DNA from: JBOHRE01 sp050732635 | GTDB lineage: Bacteria; Gemmatimonadota; Gemmatimonadetes; Longimicrobiales; RSA9 | DNA length: 16,802 nucleotides | Direction of reading: 5' to 3' | NCBI GenBank assembly: GCA_050732635.1 | Contig: JBOHRE010000074.1 | Span: 1 to 16,802, forward strand | Part shown: piece after piece, positions 8,482 through 15,827 of the stretch | Layout of the letters: every line of letters begins with the position of its first letter | Numbering within the stretch: the first letter of the stretch is position 1 | Translations under genes and position numbers: made by a program | The notes under the pieces: model-generated | Told to the model about the DNA's origin: nothing | What the model saw: the letters and a program-made list of their open reading frames with translations, nothing else | Database searches by the model: none

Positions 8482-9284
8482 CACGAATCCTTGCACTTAG
8501 TGCGGCGTTGGCGGCAGTTGCGGTAACAGGCGTGTTCGCACACGACCTGTTCCTCAAATTAGGCAGCTATCACGTGCCGCCGCACAGTTCTGTGGCCGTC
8601 CTCGTGCTCAACGGCACGTTCTCGCAGAGCGAAGGTCCGGTTGCGCGCGATCGCATTGCCCACCTCACGCTGCTTTCGCCCGCCGGTCGAGTCCGCCTGG
8701 ATACCGCAGCGCTCACGCCCGGCGATACCAGCGTTCTGGCGCTGCGCACCGGCGAGCCGGGCACCTACGTGATCGGTCTCTCGACACTGCCTCGCCGCAT
8801 CGATCTCGCGGCGGACGACTTCAACCAGTACCTCGCTCTCGATGGCATCCCGGACCTGCTGATCGAACGCGCCGCCAAGAAGCAGCTCGGCCAGCCAGCA
8901 CGCGAACGCTACTCGAAGCACGTCAAGGCGCTGCTTCAGGTGGGTAATGACCGCAGCGACTCCTTCGGCGCCGTCCTCGGCTACCCGGCCGAGCTGGTTC
9001 CGCTCGAAAACCCCTACGCCCTGTCGCTCGGGGGCGTGTTGCGCGTGCGGGCGCTAGTGAAGGGCGAGCCCGTCGCCAATCAACTCCTCCTCGCGGGCGG
9101 CGAAACGGCAGCCGGCGAGCCGATTACAGAGCAGTCCGTCCGCACCGATCCACAGGGTACCGCGCGCTTCACGCTCGACCAGCCGGGCCGCTGGTACATC
9201 AAGTTCATCCACATGGCGCCGGCGAGGACAGAAGATCTGGACTACGAATCGACGTGGGCAACGCTCACGTTCGAGGTGCGCTAG
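8478..9284 (+). CDS. Secreted DUF4198-family protein
   Basis: The 268-residue protein has a clear signal peptide (cleavage near VFA-HDLFLKL). The mature protein begins with the HDLFL motif typical of DUF4198 proteins, whose N-terminal His could bind metal. The rest is beta-rich, with the family's C-terminal pattern (GRWYIKFIHM then YESTWATLTFEV). DUF4198 proteins are periplasmic and often occur near metal uptake or efflux genes; their biochemical role is poorly defined. The gene overlaps the preceding membrane-protein gene (ATGA) and is the last gene of the string. A periplasmic metal-binding accessory function is plausible from context only. Confidence 0.8.
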   Translation: MTRILALSAALAAVAVTGVFAHDLFLKLGSYHVPPHSSVAVLVLNGTFSQSEGPVARDRIAHLTLLSPAGRVRLDTAALTPGDTSVLALRTGEPGTYVIGLSTLPRRIDLAADDFNQYLALDGIPDLLIERAAKKQLGQPARERYSKHVKALLQVGNDRSDSFGAVLGYPAELVPLENPYALSLGGVLRVRALVKGEPVANQLLLAGGETAAGEPITEQSVRTDPQGTARFTLDQPGRWYIKFIHMAPARTEDLDYESTWATLTFEVR

Positions 9285-9463
9285 CGCGCGTTCAACTACC
9301 CCCCCAACTGCTCTCCGCCTTCGACCACTTCTGGGTCGATCGTGCCTCCGTAGTAGATCCCGGGCGGTGACGGGCTGCGCACGCCTTGCGCCGAATGAAT
9401 GGCTGCCCCAGAATACCCCATGGGGTATTTAGGACCCAAGCGCCACCGGAATGGGCCGAACGC
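9285..9463 (+). promoter_or_regulatory. Intergenic region: operon end, then the csoR promoter
   Basis: No gene is seen here. A 6-bp stem (TCGACC at 9321-9326 with GGTCGA at 9334-9339) without a U-tract is the only terminator-like structure after the DUF4198 gene. A plausible promoter follows: TTGCGC (9386-9391), 17 bases, then CAGAAT (9409-9414). Its -10 overlaps the large palindrome at 9412-9429. Confidence 0.5.
9412..9429 (+). promoter_or_regulatory. 18-bp perfect palindromic CsoR-type operator
   Basis: AATACCCCATGGGGTATT is a perfect inverted repeat. G/C tracts flanked by A/T (TACCCC...GGGGTA) are the hallmark of operators of CsoR/RcnR/FrmR-family repressors, and such a gene begins 35 bases downstream. 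The site overlaps the predicted -10 and start point, as expected for autorepression that metal binding relieves. Its position also argues that the csoR start codon lies downstream of it. Confidence 0.85.
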
Positions 9464-9775
9464 ATGCGACTGAACGTCATGTACCCGACCGAGAAGCTGT
9501 ACCTCGAAAGTGGCGCCGAGCGAAAGCTGCAGAACCGACTGTCGCGGCTCGAGGGACAGGTGCGTGGGATCAAGCGCATGCTCGAGAACCACGAGAGCTG
9601 CGACGACATGCTCGTGCAGGTGGCGGCGCTGAAGCAGGCGGTGAACGGCGTGGCGGTCGAGCTTCTGCAGGCACACATGGAAAGCTGCGTACTGGAGCGG
9701 GTGGAGGCAGGCGAGGGCAAGGCAGCGCTCGAGAGTCTGAAAGGCGCGCTCAGTCGCGTGCTGAAGCATGGCTGA
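9464..9775 (+). CDS. csoR: CsoR-family metal-sensing transcriptional repressor
   Basis: The 103-residue, all-helical protein carries the family signature KLQNRLSRLEGQVRGIKRML (residues 21-40). The metal ligands follow at Cys46 (ESCDDML), His71 and Cys75 (HMESC). The spacings 25 and 4 are the same as in M. tuberculosis CsoR Cys36-His61-Cys65, so the fingerprint is that of a Cu(I) sensor rather than RcnR (Ni/Co), FrmR (formaldehyde) or CstR (persulfide). The ATG at 9464 is preferred; an ATG at 9479 is also possible, and a TTG at 9386 would place the operator inside the gene. It heads a merT-merP-merA-copB gene string and should repress it through the palindrome at 9412-9429. Control of mercury genes by a CsoR protein instead of MerR or ArsR is unusual. 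Confidence 0.9.
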   Translation: MRLNVMYPTEKLYLESGAERKLQNRLSRLEGQVRGIKRMLENHESCDDMLVQVAALKQAVNGVAVELLQAHMESCVLERVEAGEGKAALESLKGALSRVLKHG

Positions 9776-10178
9776 GTCGGGGCACGATCCGTCTCGAGGA
9801 GAACAGGAGGCGGCGATTGCGGCGCGGCGCGGCGTTCTCGCCTCGCTCGGCGCGCTTGGCGCGGCGTTCCTCGGTGCGCTCTGCTGCATCGGACCGCTGC
9901 TGTTCGTGACCTTCGGCGTGGGTGCGGGACTCGCGAGCACCTTCGAGCCGCTGCGTCCGGCATTTGGCGTTCTGATGGTGGCGGCGCTGGCCTTCGGCTT
10001 CTACGCGACGTACGGCAACAGGGCGAGCGGACGTGGGCAAAGGGGTGCCGCCTGCGCGCGTGACCAGGCCTGCTTCGATGGCGGCAAACGCAAACGCGAT
10101 GAGGTGATCCTTTGGACGGCCACGATCCTCGCGCTGGTTTTGTGGAGCTTTCCTACGTGGTCCAGATGGCTCATCTGA
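9768..10178 (+). CDS. merT: MerT-like mercuric ion transporter
   Basis: The 136-residue inner-membrane protein has three hydrophobic segments (about 24-48, 50-82 and 112-135). The first carries the vicinal pair GALCCIGPLL (Cys39-Cys40), which in MerT receives Hg(II) from MerP. The second pair is in the loop CARDQAC (Cys96, Cys102) and passes it towards MerA. Its length is slightly above the usual ~116 because of a hydrophilic N-terminal extension. It overlaps the csoR end by 8 nt and is followed 10 bases later by merP. Confidence 0.88.
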   Translation: MAESGHDPSRGEQEAAIAARRGVLASLGALGAAFLGALCCIGPLLFVTFGVGAGLASTFEPLRPAFGVLMVAALAFGFYATYGNRASGRGQRGAACARDQACFDGGKRKRDEVILWTATILALVLWSFPTWSRWLI

Positions 10179-10188
10179 GGAGGCAGAG

Positions 10189-10575
10189 ATGTCGAATGGA
10201 ATCATGCGAGGCGTAATAGCCTTGGTGATCGCGCTGGCAGTAGCGGTAGCCGCGTGCGGCGGCGATGACGCGGAGCGTCTGACGACGATGGATGGTGAGC
10301 AGACGCGCGAATCTGCCGTCCCAGCGCGGGACGTGCCGGCCGGGTACGCCACAGCAAAGTTCGCGGTGAACGGGATGGACTGCGGTGGGTGCGCCCTCGC
10401 CGCGCGGGCGGCGCTGAGGAAGCTACCGGGCGTGGCAGATGCTGGCGCGGATTACGATGACGCGAACGGCGTCGGGAGCGCATGGGCCGTTTACGACCCG
10501 GCGAAGGTCACGCCGGAGAAACTGGCTGCGGCCATCCAAGCCCTTGGCTATGAACCCACTCTGGTCGAGGGGTGA
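10189..10575 (+). CDS. merP: MerP-like periplasmic HMA protein, predicted lipoprotein
   Basis: The 128-residue protein has a signal segment ending in a lipobox (AVAACGG, Cys23). A flexible linker and an HMA domain with GMDCGGC (Cys65, Cys68) follow, then the typical ferredoxin-like fold pattern (ALRKLPGV, then AAIQALGY). Classical MerP is soluble in the periplasm, whereas this one would be lipid-anchored next to MerT. A good SD (GAGGAGG) lies before the ATG. It sits between merT and merA, so its likely role is capture of periplasmic Hg(II). This intact CxxC version contrasts with the second HMA gene at 15828, where TGA replaces the first Cys. Confidence 0.88.
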   Translation: MSNGIMRGVIALVIALAVAVAACGGDDAERLTTMDGEQTRESAVPARDVPAGYATAKFAVNGMDCGGCALAARAALRKLPGVADAGADYDDANGVGSAWAVYDPAKVTPEKLAAAIQALGYEPTLVEG

Positions 10576-10582
10576 CGAGCGG

Positions 10583-12007
10583 ATGAAATCGGACATGGAT
10601 TACGATTACGATCTGCTCATCGTCGGCAGTGGTGCTGCTGGCATGGCGGCCGCGATCCGCACGGCGGAGCTGAATAGAACGGCCGCCGTCGTCGAGGGTG
10701 CGAACGTGGTGGGCGGGACCTGTGTGAACGTCGGGTGCATTCCGAGCAAGAATCTGATCGAGGTCGCGGCCCACTATCATGCCGCACGCACGGGCTTTCC
10801 CGGCATCTCTGAGTGCGACCCGGAACTGGCGTGGCAAGAGGTGCAGGCGGGCAAGGCCGAGATGATCGGACGGCTGCGCCAGGAGAAATACCTAGACGTC
10901 ATCGACTCCTATGAAGGCGTGAGTCTGTTGCGCGGCCGTGCCGAGCTTCTAGGCGGTGGCAGGATCCGGGTAGGCGATCGGGAGGTGAAAGCACGGAAGA
11001 TCGTCCTCGCCACCGGCACGCGGCCGGCGTTCCCGCCGATTCCGGGCCTCCAGGAGGCCGGTGCCCTCGACAGCACGAGCGCCATGGAGCTCGAGCGGCT
11101 CCCGAAATCGCTGATCGTGATCGGCGGTGGGGCAGTCGGCCTCGAGCTCGGTCAGGCGTTCAGCCGATTCGGCGTGCATGTCACAGTTCTAGAGGCCATG
11201 GCAAGCATCCTGCCCACCGAAGACGCCGACATTTCGGAGGCACTCACGGAGGCGCTGCGGGCAGAGGGGATCAAGATTCACACCGGCGTGACAGTGAGCA
11301 GAGTCGCTCGCGACAGCGGGGGCTACACCATACGCCTACAAAATGGCGAGAGCAGCCGCGAGCTCGAGGCGGAGCAGCTTCTGGTCGCCACCGGACGGCG
11401 GCCGAACACCGAGACGCTCGGACTGGATGCCGCCGGCGTGGAGACCAACCGCGCCGGATTCGTCGAAGTGGACGAGTTCATGCGCACGTCGAACCCGGAT
11501 GTGTTCGCAGCCGGCGAGGTGGCGGGTCTGGCCGGGTTCGTCTACGTGGCTGCATTGTCGGGCGGAATCGCCGCGCAGGCTGCCTTGGCGGAGCTGAGCG
11601 GCGAGCAGCCGATCGCGATCGATCTGACGGCCACTCCGCGCATCACGTTCACGGATCCGCAGGTCGCGGCTGTTGGCGTGGTTGAAGCCGAGGCGAAGGA
11701 GGCGGGATTCGCGACCAACGTGGCCTCGCTGGCGGTGGCGCATCTGCCACGCGCAACGGTTTCCTACCGCCGCAGCGGGCTGATCAAGCTGGTGGCCGAC
11801 ACTGCAACGGACCGACTCCTCGGAGCGCACATCGTGTCTGCGAACGCCGGAGACGTGATCGGCGAAGCGACCATCGCGATACGCTTCGGCGTACGCGTCC
11901 AGGAGGTGGTTTCGAGTCTGCACCCGTATCTCACCTGGGGCGAAGGACTCAAACTGGCGGCGCAGACGTTTACCAAGGACGTCGCACAGCTCTCCTGCTG
12001 CGCATGA
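10583..12007 (+). CDS. merA: Mercuric reductase (MerA), short form without the N-terminal HMA domain
   Basis: The 474-residue flavoprotein disulfide reductase uses NADPH to reduce Hg(II) to volatile Hg(0) in the cytoplasm. Features in order are the FAD-binding GSGAAG near residue 16, the redox motif GTCVNVGCIPSK (Cys47, Cys52) and the NADPH-binding GGGAVGLELGQAF near 180. The second FAD motif AAGEVAGLAGFVYVAA follows, and the C-terminus holds PYLTWGEGLKLAAQTF and LSCCA. That vicinal Cys472-Cys473 pair and the preceding Tyr are diagnostic of MerA within the family. The second FAD motif has Glu where most members have Asp (AAGD). The start at ATG 10583 is 7 bases after merP; an earlier in-frame ATG would lie inside merP. 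The HMA function is supplied separately by MerP. Confidence 0.94.
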   Translation: MKSDMDYDYDLLIVGSGAAGMAAAIRTAELNRTAAVVEGANVVGGTCVNVGCIPSKNLIEVAAHYHAARTGFPGISECDPELAWQEVQAGKAEMIGRLRQEKYLDVIDSYEGVSLLRGRAELLGGGRIRVGDREVKARKIVLATGTRPAFPPIPGLQEAGALDSTSAMELERLPKSLIVIGGGAVGLELGQAFSRFGVHVTVLEAMASILPTEDADISEALTEALRAEGIKIHTGVTVSRVARDSGGYTIRLQNGESSRELEAEQLLVATGRRPNTETLGLDAAGVETNRAGFVEVDEFMRTSNPDVFAAGEVAGLAGFVYVAALSGGIAAQAALAELSGEQPIAIDLTATPRITFTDPQVAAVGVVEAEAKEAGFATNVASLAVAHLPRATVSYRRSGLIKLVADTATDRLLGAHIVSANAGDVIGEATIAIRFGVRVQEVVSSLHPYLTWGEGLKLAAQTFTKDVAQLSCCA

Positions 12008-12041
12008 GCTTTCAGCGGACCGTGGGTAGACCCTCGGGTAC

Positions 12042-14123
12042 ATGAATCACGAGCACCACCGAACCAGCACGCCCGTAAAACACGAGCCCGCCACGGCGGA
12101 CGCGGCCGGGCACGCGGCGCACGTCGAAGCGAGCGGACCGCACGACGCGGCCGCGCACGACAAGCACGCGGGACACAGCGTGCCGATGTTCCGCCGCAAG
12201 TTCTTCGTTTCCCTCGCGCTCACCGTGCCGACGCTGGTCTGGAGCGAGCAGCTTCAGGAGTGGCTCGGCTATAGCGCACCGTCGTTCACCGGCTCTGACT
12301 GGGTCGCGCCACTCTTCGGCACGGCCGTCTTCGTCTACGGCGGCTGGGTCTTCATCCAGGGCGCGTACCGCGAGCTGCGCGACCGCCTGCCCGGCATGAT
12401 GACGCTGATTGCGCTGGCGATCAGCGTCGCATTCGTGTTCAGCGCGGCCGTGACGCTGGGCGCGCCGGGCATGCCGCTGTGGTGGGAACTCGCCACGCTG
12501 GTCACGGTCATGCTGCTCGGCCACTGGATCGAGATGCGCTCGATCTCGCAGGCGCAAGGCGCACTTCAGGAGCTGGCCAAGCTGCTGCCGCAGACGGCAT
12601 CGCGAGTGCGTGAGGACGGTGGCGCCGAGGAGGTGCCGATCGATGCACTGGGCGAGGGCGACGTCGTGCTCGTGCGACCCGGCGAAGCGGTCCCCGTCGA
12701 CGGCGAGGTGCAGGAAGGCGAGAGCGACGTCGACGAGTCGCTGCTGACCGGCGAGTCGCGGCCGGTCGAGAAGCGGGCGGGCGAGCGGGTGATCGCCGGC
12801 AGCGTCAACGGCGCAGGCTCGCTGCGCGTGGCCGTCACCGGGACCGGCGAGAAGACCGCCCTCGCCGGCATCATGCGCCTGGTCGAGCAGGCGCAGAGCT
12901 CGCGCTCGCGAGCGCAGGCGCTGGCCGACCGCGCCGCGTTCTTCCTGACCATCGTGGCGATCGTGGCAGCCGTGCTGACGCTGGTCGCCTGGCTGATCGC
13001 CGATGCGAGCGGCGCATTCGCGGTCGAGCGCGTCGTGACCGTATTGGTCATCGCCTGCCCGCACGCGCTCGGCCTCGCGATTCCGCTGGTGGTCGCGATC
13101 TCGACGACGCTCGGCGCGCGAGGCGGGCTGCTGGTGCGCGATCGCCGAGGTCTCGAAGACGCGCGGCTGCTCGACACCGTCGTCTTCGACAAGACGGGCA
13201 CGCTGACGCTGGGCGAGTTCCGCGTCGTCGACATCGCCACCGCCGGGATCGCCGAGGACCGCGCCCTCGCACTTGCAGCCGCGGTCGAGCGCGACTCGGA
13301 GCACAGCATCGCGCGCGGCATCGTGCGCAGCGCCGAGGAACGCGGGCTCGACATCCCGCCGGCGGAGGGGTTCCGCGCGATTCCGGGCCACGGCGCGAGC
13401 GCACGGGTCGACGGGCGCGAGCTGCACATCGGCGGCCCGGCGTTGTTGCTCGAGCTGAACCTCGAGCCGGCGCCCGCGCTGCGCGCGGCCGAGCAGCGCG
13501 CGGCCGAACGCGGGGAGGCTGTCGTTTTCCTGATCGACGAAGGGCAGGCCGTGGCGGCACTCGCCGTCGCGGACGCGGTGCGACCCGAGGCGCGCGAGGC
13601 GGTGGAGCGGCTGCACCAGGCGGGCATCGAGGTCGCCATGCTGACGGGCGACGCGCAGGCGGTGGCCGACGCGGTGGCTGACGACCTCGGCATCGACACC
13701 GTTCTCGCCCAGGTGCTGCCGGACCAGAAGGCCGAGCGCATCCGTGAGCTGCAGCAGCAGGGCAAGCGCGTGGCCATGGTGGGCGACGGTGTCAACGACG
13801 CGCCCGCGCTCGTCACCGCCGACGTCGGCATCGCGATCGGCGCCGGCACGGACGTGGCCGTCGAGGCCGGCGATGTGATCCTGGTGCGCAGCGATCCGCG
13901 CGATGTGCCGCGCATCATCACGCTGAGCCGCGCCAGCTACCGCAAGATGGTGCAGAACCTGTGGTGGGCCGCCGGCTACAATGTCGTGGCGATTCCGCTG
14001 GCTGCAGGCGTGCTCTACCGCTGGGGCATCCTGCTGCACCCGGCGGTCGGCGCCGTGCTCATGTCGGCGAGCACCGTGATCGTGGCGCTGAATGCTCAGT
14101 TGCTGCGACGCACGAAGTTCTGA
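12042..14123 (+). CDS. copB: CopB-type P1B-3 copper/silver-translocating ATPase
   Basis: The 693-residue P-type ATPase begins with a His-rich cytosolic tail (MNHEHH, then many His to about residue 47), as is usual for CopB. It then shows the actuator motif LLTGES (236-239), the TM6 metal motif CPH (Cys339-Pro-His341), the phosphorylation site DKTGT (Asp383) and the hinge GDGVNDAP (581-588). Downstream membrane-segment residues (GYN, and MSASTV near the end) fit the P1B-3 group. CPH marks Cu(II)/Cu(I)/Ag export rather than the CPC of CopA. The conserved HP dipeptide of the nucleotide domain reads SEHS (His421-Ser422), a deviation seen in some CopB-type pumps. It follows merA by 34 bases and probably shares the CsoR-controlled transcript, linking copper export to the copper-type sensor. 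Confidence 0.93.
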   Translation: MNHEHHRTSTPVKHEPATADAAGHAAHVEASGPHDAAAHDKHAGHSVPMFRRKFFVSLALTVPTLVWSEQLQEWLGYSAPSFTGSDWVAPLFGTAVFVYGGWVFIQGAYRELRDRLPGMMTLIALAISVAFVFSAAVTLGAPGMPLWWELATLVTVMLLGHWIEMRSISQAQGALQELAKLLPQTASRVREDGGAEEVPIDALGEGDVVLVRPGEAVPVDGEVQEGESDVDESLLTGESRPVEKRAGERVIAGSVNGAGSLRVAVTGTGEKTALAGIMRLVEQAQSSRSRAQALADRAAFFLTIVAIVAAVLTLVAWLIADASGAFAVERVVTVLVIACPHALGLAIPLVVAISTTLGARGGLLVRDRRGLEDARLLDTVVFDKTGTLTLGEFRVVDIATAGIAEDRALALAAAVERDSEHSIARGIVRSAEERGLDIPPAEGFRAIPGHGASARVDGRELHIGGPALLLELNLEPAPALRAAEQRAAERGEAVVFLIDEGQAVAALAVADAVRPEAREAVERLHQAGIEVAMLTGDAQAVADAVADDLGIDTVLAQVLPDQKAERIRELQQQGKRVAMVGDGVNDAPALVTADVGIAIGAGTDVAVEAGDVILVRSDPRDVPRIITLSRASYRKMVQNLWWAAGYNVVAIPLAAGVLYRWGILLHPAVGAVLMSASTVIVALNAQLLRRTKF

Positions 14124-14165
14124 CAACCGACGTCCGCGCAGTGGTTCGCCGGCGCCACGTCAGTG

Positions 14166-14804
14166 TCATGTTGCTGCCTGTAGTAGTTCACTCCGGGCGT
14201 CACGCACGATAGACCACGAGGACTGCAAAAACAGCCCGGCGATCACCAGCGCCACACCAATATCGGGCCACGGCGTGCCGGTCCACGCCACGAATCCGGC
14301 GGCAACGACGACGGCCAGGTTGCCGATCGCATCGTTGCGTGAGAAGAGCCAAACCGCCCTGACGTTGGCGTCGCCGATGCGATGCGGGATCAGCACAGCG
14401 GCAGCCGAGACGTTGACCACCAGCGCTATCACGCCGAGCATGCCCATCAGCTCCGCCTCGGGCTGGCGCTGTGCCAGAATTCGGTACACGGTGTTGACGA
14501 GCACAGCCGAACCGAGCGCTCCGAGGAATAGGCCTTGGATCAATGCAGCGCGGGCACGCCATGCGATGCTCCAGCCAATCGCGAGTAGCCCGAGCATGGT
14601 TATGAGGCCATCGCCCAGAAAGTCGAGGGCATCAGCCTTCAAGGCCTGCGATCCCGCTACAATGCCACCGACCATCTCCACGATGCCGTAACCCACGTTG
14701 AGGACCACGACGATCCACAACGCTCGTCGATAGCCCGCCGTCTTCCGGGCTGGGGTGGGTGTATCTTCGGTCTGCACGGCTCGATCCAAGAGGCGGTAGA
14801 ACAA
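14166..14804 (-). CDS. CDF-like (cation diffusion facilitator) transporter
   Basis: The 212-residue protein has about six membrane segments. The TM2 motif GSQALKADALDFLGD contains the DxxxD metal site (Asp61, Asp65), matching the SLALLADxxHxxxD region of cation diffusion facilitators. In TM5 the usual HxxxD is replaced by SRNDAIGN, keeping the Asp but not the His; this is seen in a short CDF-like subgroup. The protein ends after TM6, without the cytosolic domain of YiiP or CzcD. No ATG is available: the listed start is TTG (complement of 14802-14804), a GTG lies at 14777, and the frame is open upstream to a stop near 14854, so the N-terminus is uncertain. It is convergent with copB, 42 bases away. 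The substrate cannot be read from the sequence. Confidence 0.8.
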   Translation of the reverse strand: MFYRLLDRAVQTEDTPTPARKTAGYRRALWIVVVLNVGYGIVEMVGGIVAGSQALKADALDFLGDGLITMLGLLAIGWSIAWRARAALIQGLFLGALGSAVLVNTVYRILAQRQPEAELMGMLGVIALVVNVSAAAVLIPHRIGDANVRAVWLFSRNDAIGNLAVVVAAGFVAWTGTPWPDIGVALVIAGLFLQSSWSIVRDARSELLQAAT

Positions 14805-14978
14805 AGTCTCGTCGAGCGGGGATGCCAGCCCGTCGAATCGAAAGGTGAACCTCTAGGTGCGACGGCCTTCGCGATCCGGCCGGGTTACAACTTGTGCACC
14901 CGCTGAGCGCGACTGCGATGCCGTGTTGAAGCACAATCGGAGTTGCGCGTACCACGGTACAGGGTTGTAGAGTCAGAG
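14805..14978 (+). promoter_or_regulatory. Divergent intergenic region between CDF gene and beta-barrel gene
   Basis: This 174-base region must hold the promoters of both divergent genes. A candidate for the rightward gene is TTGCGC (14943-14948) with either TGTAGA at 17-base spacing or TAGAGT at 19-base spacing. Both put the start point almost at the ATG (14979), so a very short or absent leader would result. I see no clear leftward promoter and no gene. Confidence 0.35.
14949..14960 (+). promoter_or_regulatory. GTAC-N4-GTAC dyad, possible MerR-type operator
   Basis: GTACCACGGTAC is an inverted repeat directly after the candidate -35 TTGCGC. The classical mer operator also contains GTAC-N4-GTAC inside a 19-base spacer, and here a 19-base spacer to TAGAGT is available. 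The dyad is, however, about two bases closer to the -35 than in Tn501-type operators, and no merR gene is in the window. Confidence 0.3.
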
Positions 14979-15818
14979 ATGAACTGGACTCGATGCGCGA
15001 CGCTCGCTGCGCTGCTGTGTCTCGGCGCGGATGTAGCGGCGCAGGGGCACGGCCCCGCGTACGCGCTGTCGACGCCGACGCTGGGTGCCGGCGGCTGGAG
15101 TCTCGACATCGCGCTCATGGCGCGCTGGAGCGAGGCCGGCACCAACTCCATGGTCCGGCCGATGTTCAGCTACGGCATCACCGAAGACGTGCAGCTTTCC
15201 GTCTCGGTGCCGGCGCCACTGACGCGCGCGGCCGGGTCGCGGCCGGCGCGTATGGCGACGCGCATGCCGGCCACCCGCGACGTGGAGGCGCTCGGCGCCT
15301 GGCGCTTCCACCGGCGTGCGATTGGCGTCGGCTCACGCGTCGAATCGACGGCGTATGCCGGTGTCGATTACCCGCTGGACGAGCGGCGGGCGGGTACGGC
15401 GACCGCGCCGGGCATGACTGCTGCCCTGGTGACCGGCTACGCATCGCGCAGCACGTACGCATGGATCGGCGCATTGGCACGGAGGTACGGTGCCGCCGGT
15501 GGGGATCGGATCGGCGACGTCGCCATGTATAGCCTGGCGCTCGGCTACCGCCCCGCGAGGTTCCGCAAGGAGCTGCCGCACGCGGACTGGCGCATCTTCT
15601 TAGAGGTCGTCGGCGAGACGGCACGGCCGAACACGATCGCGGGTACGGAACAGCCGGGTTCGGGCAGCCACGAGGTCTTCCTCGGGCCGACCGTGCTCGG
15701 GCTGTTCGGCGCGTGGGGCATTTCCGGGGGCCCGATGTTTCGGATCCACCGCGAGCAGACGGAGCCGCCCGCCAGCGATCGTGTGCGGCTCGCCGTGAAT
15801 ACCACCTTCTGGTTCTGA
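14979..15818 (+). CDS. Putative outer-membrane beta-barrel protein of the second mer-like unit
   Basis: The 279-residue protein has a signal peptide (MNWTRCATLAALLCLGADVAAQ). The mature part alternates hydrophobic and polar residues in strand-like blocks (for example WSLDIALMARWSEAG, DVQLSVSVPAPL and RVRLAVNTTFWF). It ends in Trp-Phe, and a C-terminal Phe is the recognition signal of outer-membrane barrels. The ATG at 14979 is preferred to an in-frame TTG at 14943 because it gives a clean signal peptide. It is followed 9 bases later by a secreted HMA protein and then a MerT-like protein, suggesting an outer-membrane step in metal handling, possibly a channel. I know of no specific function for it. 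Confidence 0.75.
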   Translation: MNWTRCATLAALLCLGADVAAQGHGPAYALSTPTLGAGGWSLDIALMARWSEAGTNSMVRPMFSYGITEDVQLSVSVPAPLTRAAGSRPARMATRMPATRDVEALGAWRFHRRAIGVGSRVESTAYAGVDYPLDERRAGTATAPGMTAALVTGYASRSTYAWIGALARRYGAAGGDRIGDVAMYSLALGYRPARFRKELPHADWRIFLEVVGETARPNTIAGTEQPGSGSHEVFLGPTVLGLFGAWGISGGPMFRIHREQTEPPASDRVRLAVNTTFWF

Positions 15819-15827
15819 GAGGCGAAC

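Noticed and set aside
9386..9463. N-terminal extension of CsoR from TTG 9386
   Set aside because: This stretch contains the predicted promoter and the palindromic operator, and the extra residues do not look like the family.
10439..10582. N-terminal extension of MerA from ATG 10439
   Set aside because: It overlaps merP in another frame and gives an Arg-rich shadow sequence. The ATG at 10583 places the FAD motif at the normal distance.
12012..14126. A 704-codon open frame on the minus strand
   Set aside because: It mirrors copB, which has all P-type ATPase motifs on the plus strand. The antisense product is Arg/His/Asp-rich with no recognisable domain.
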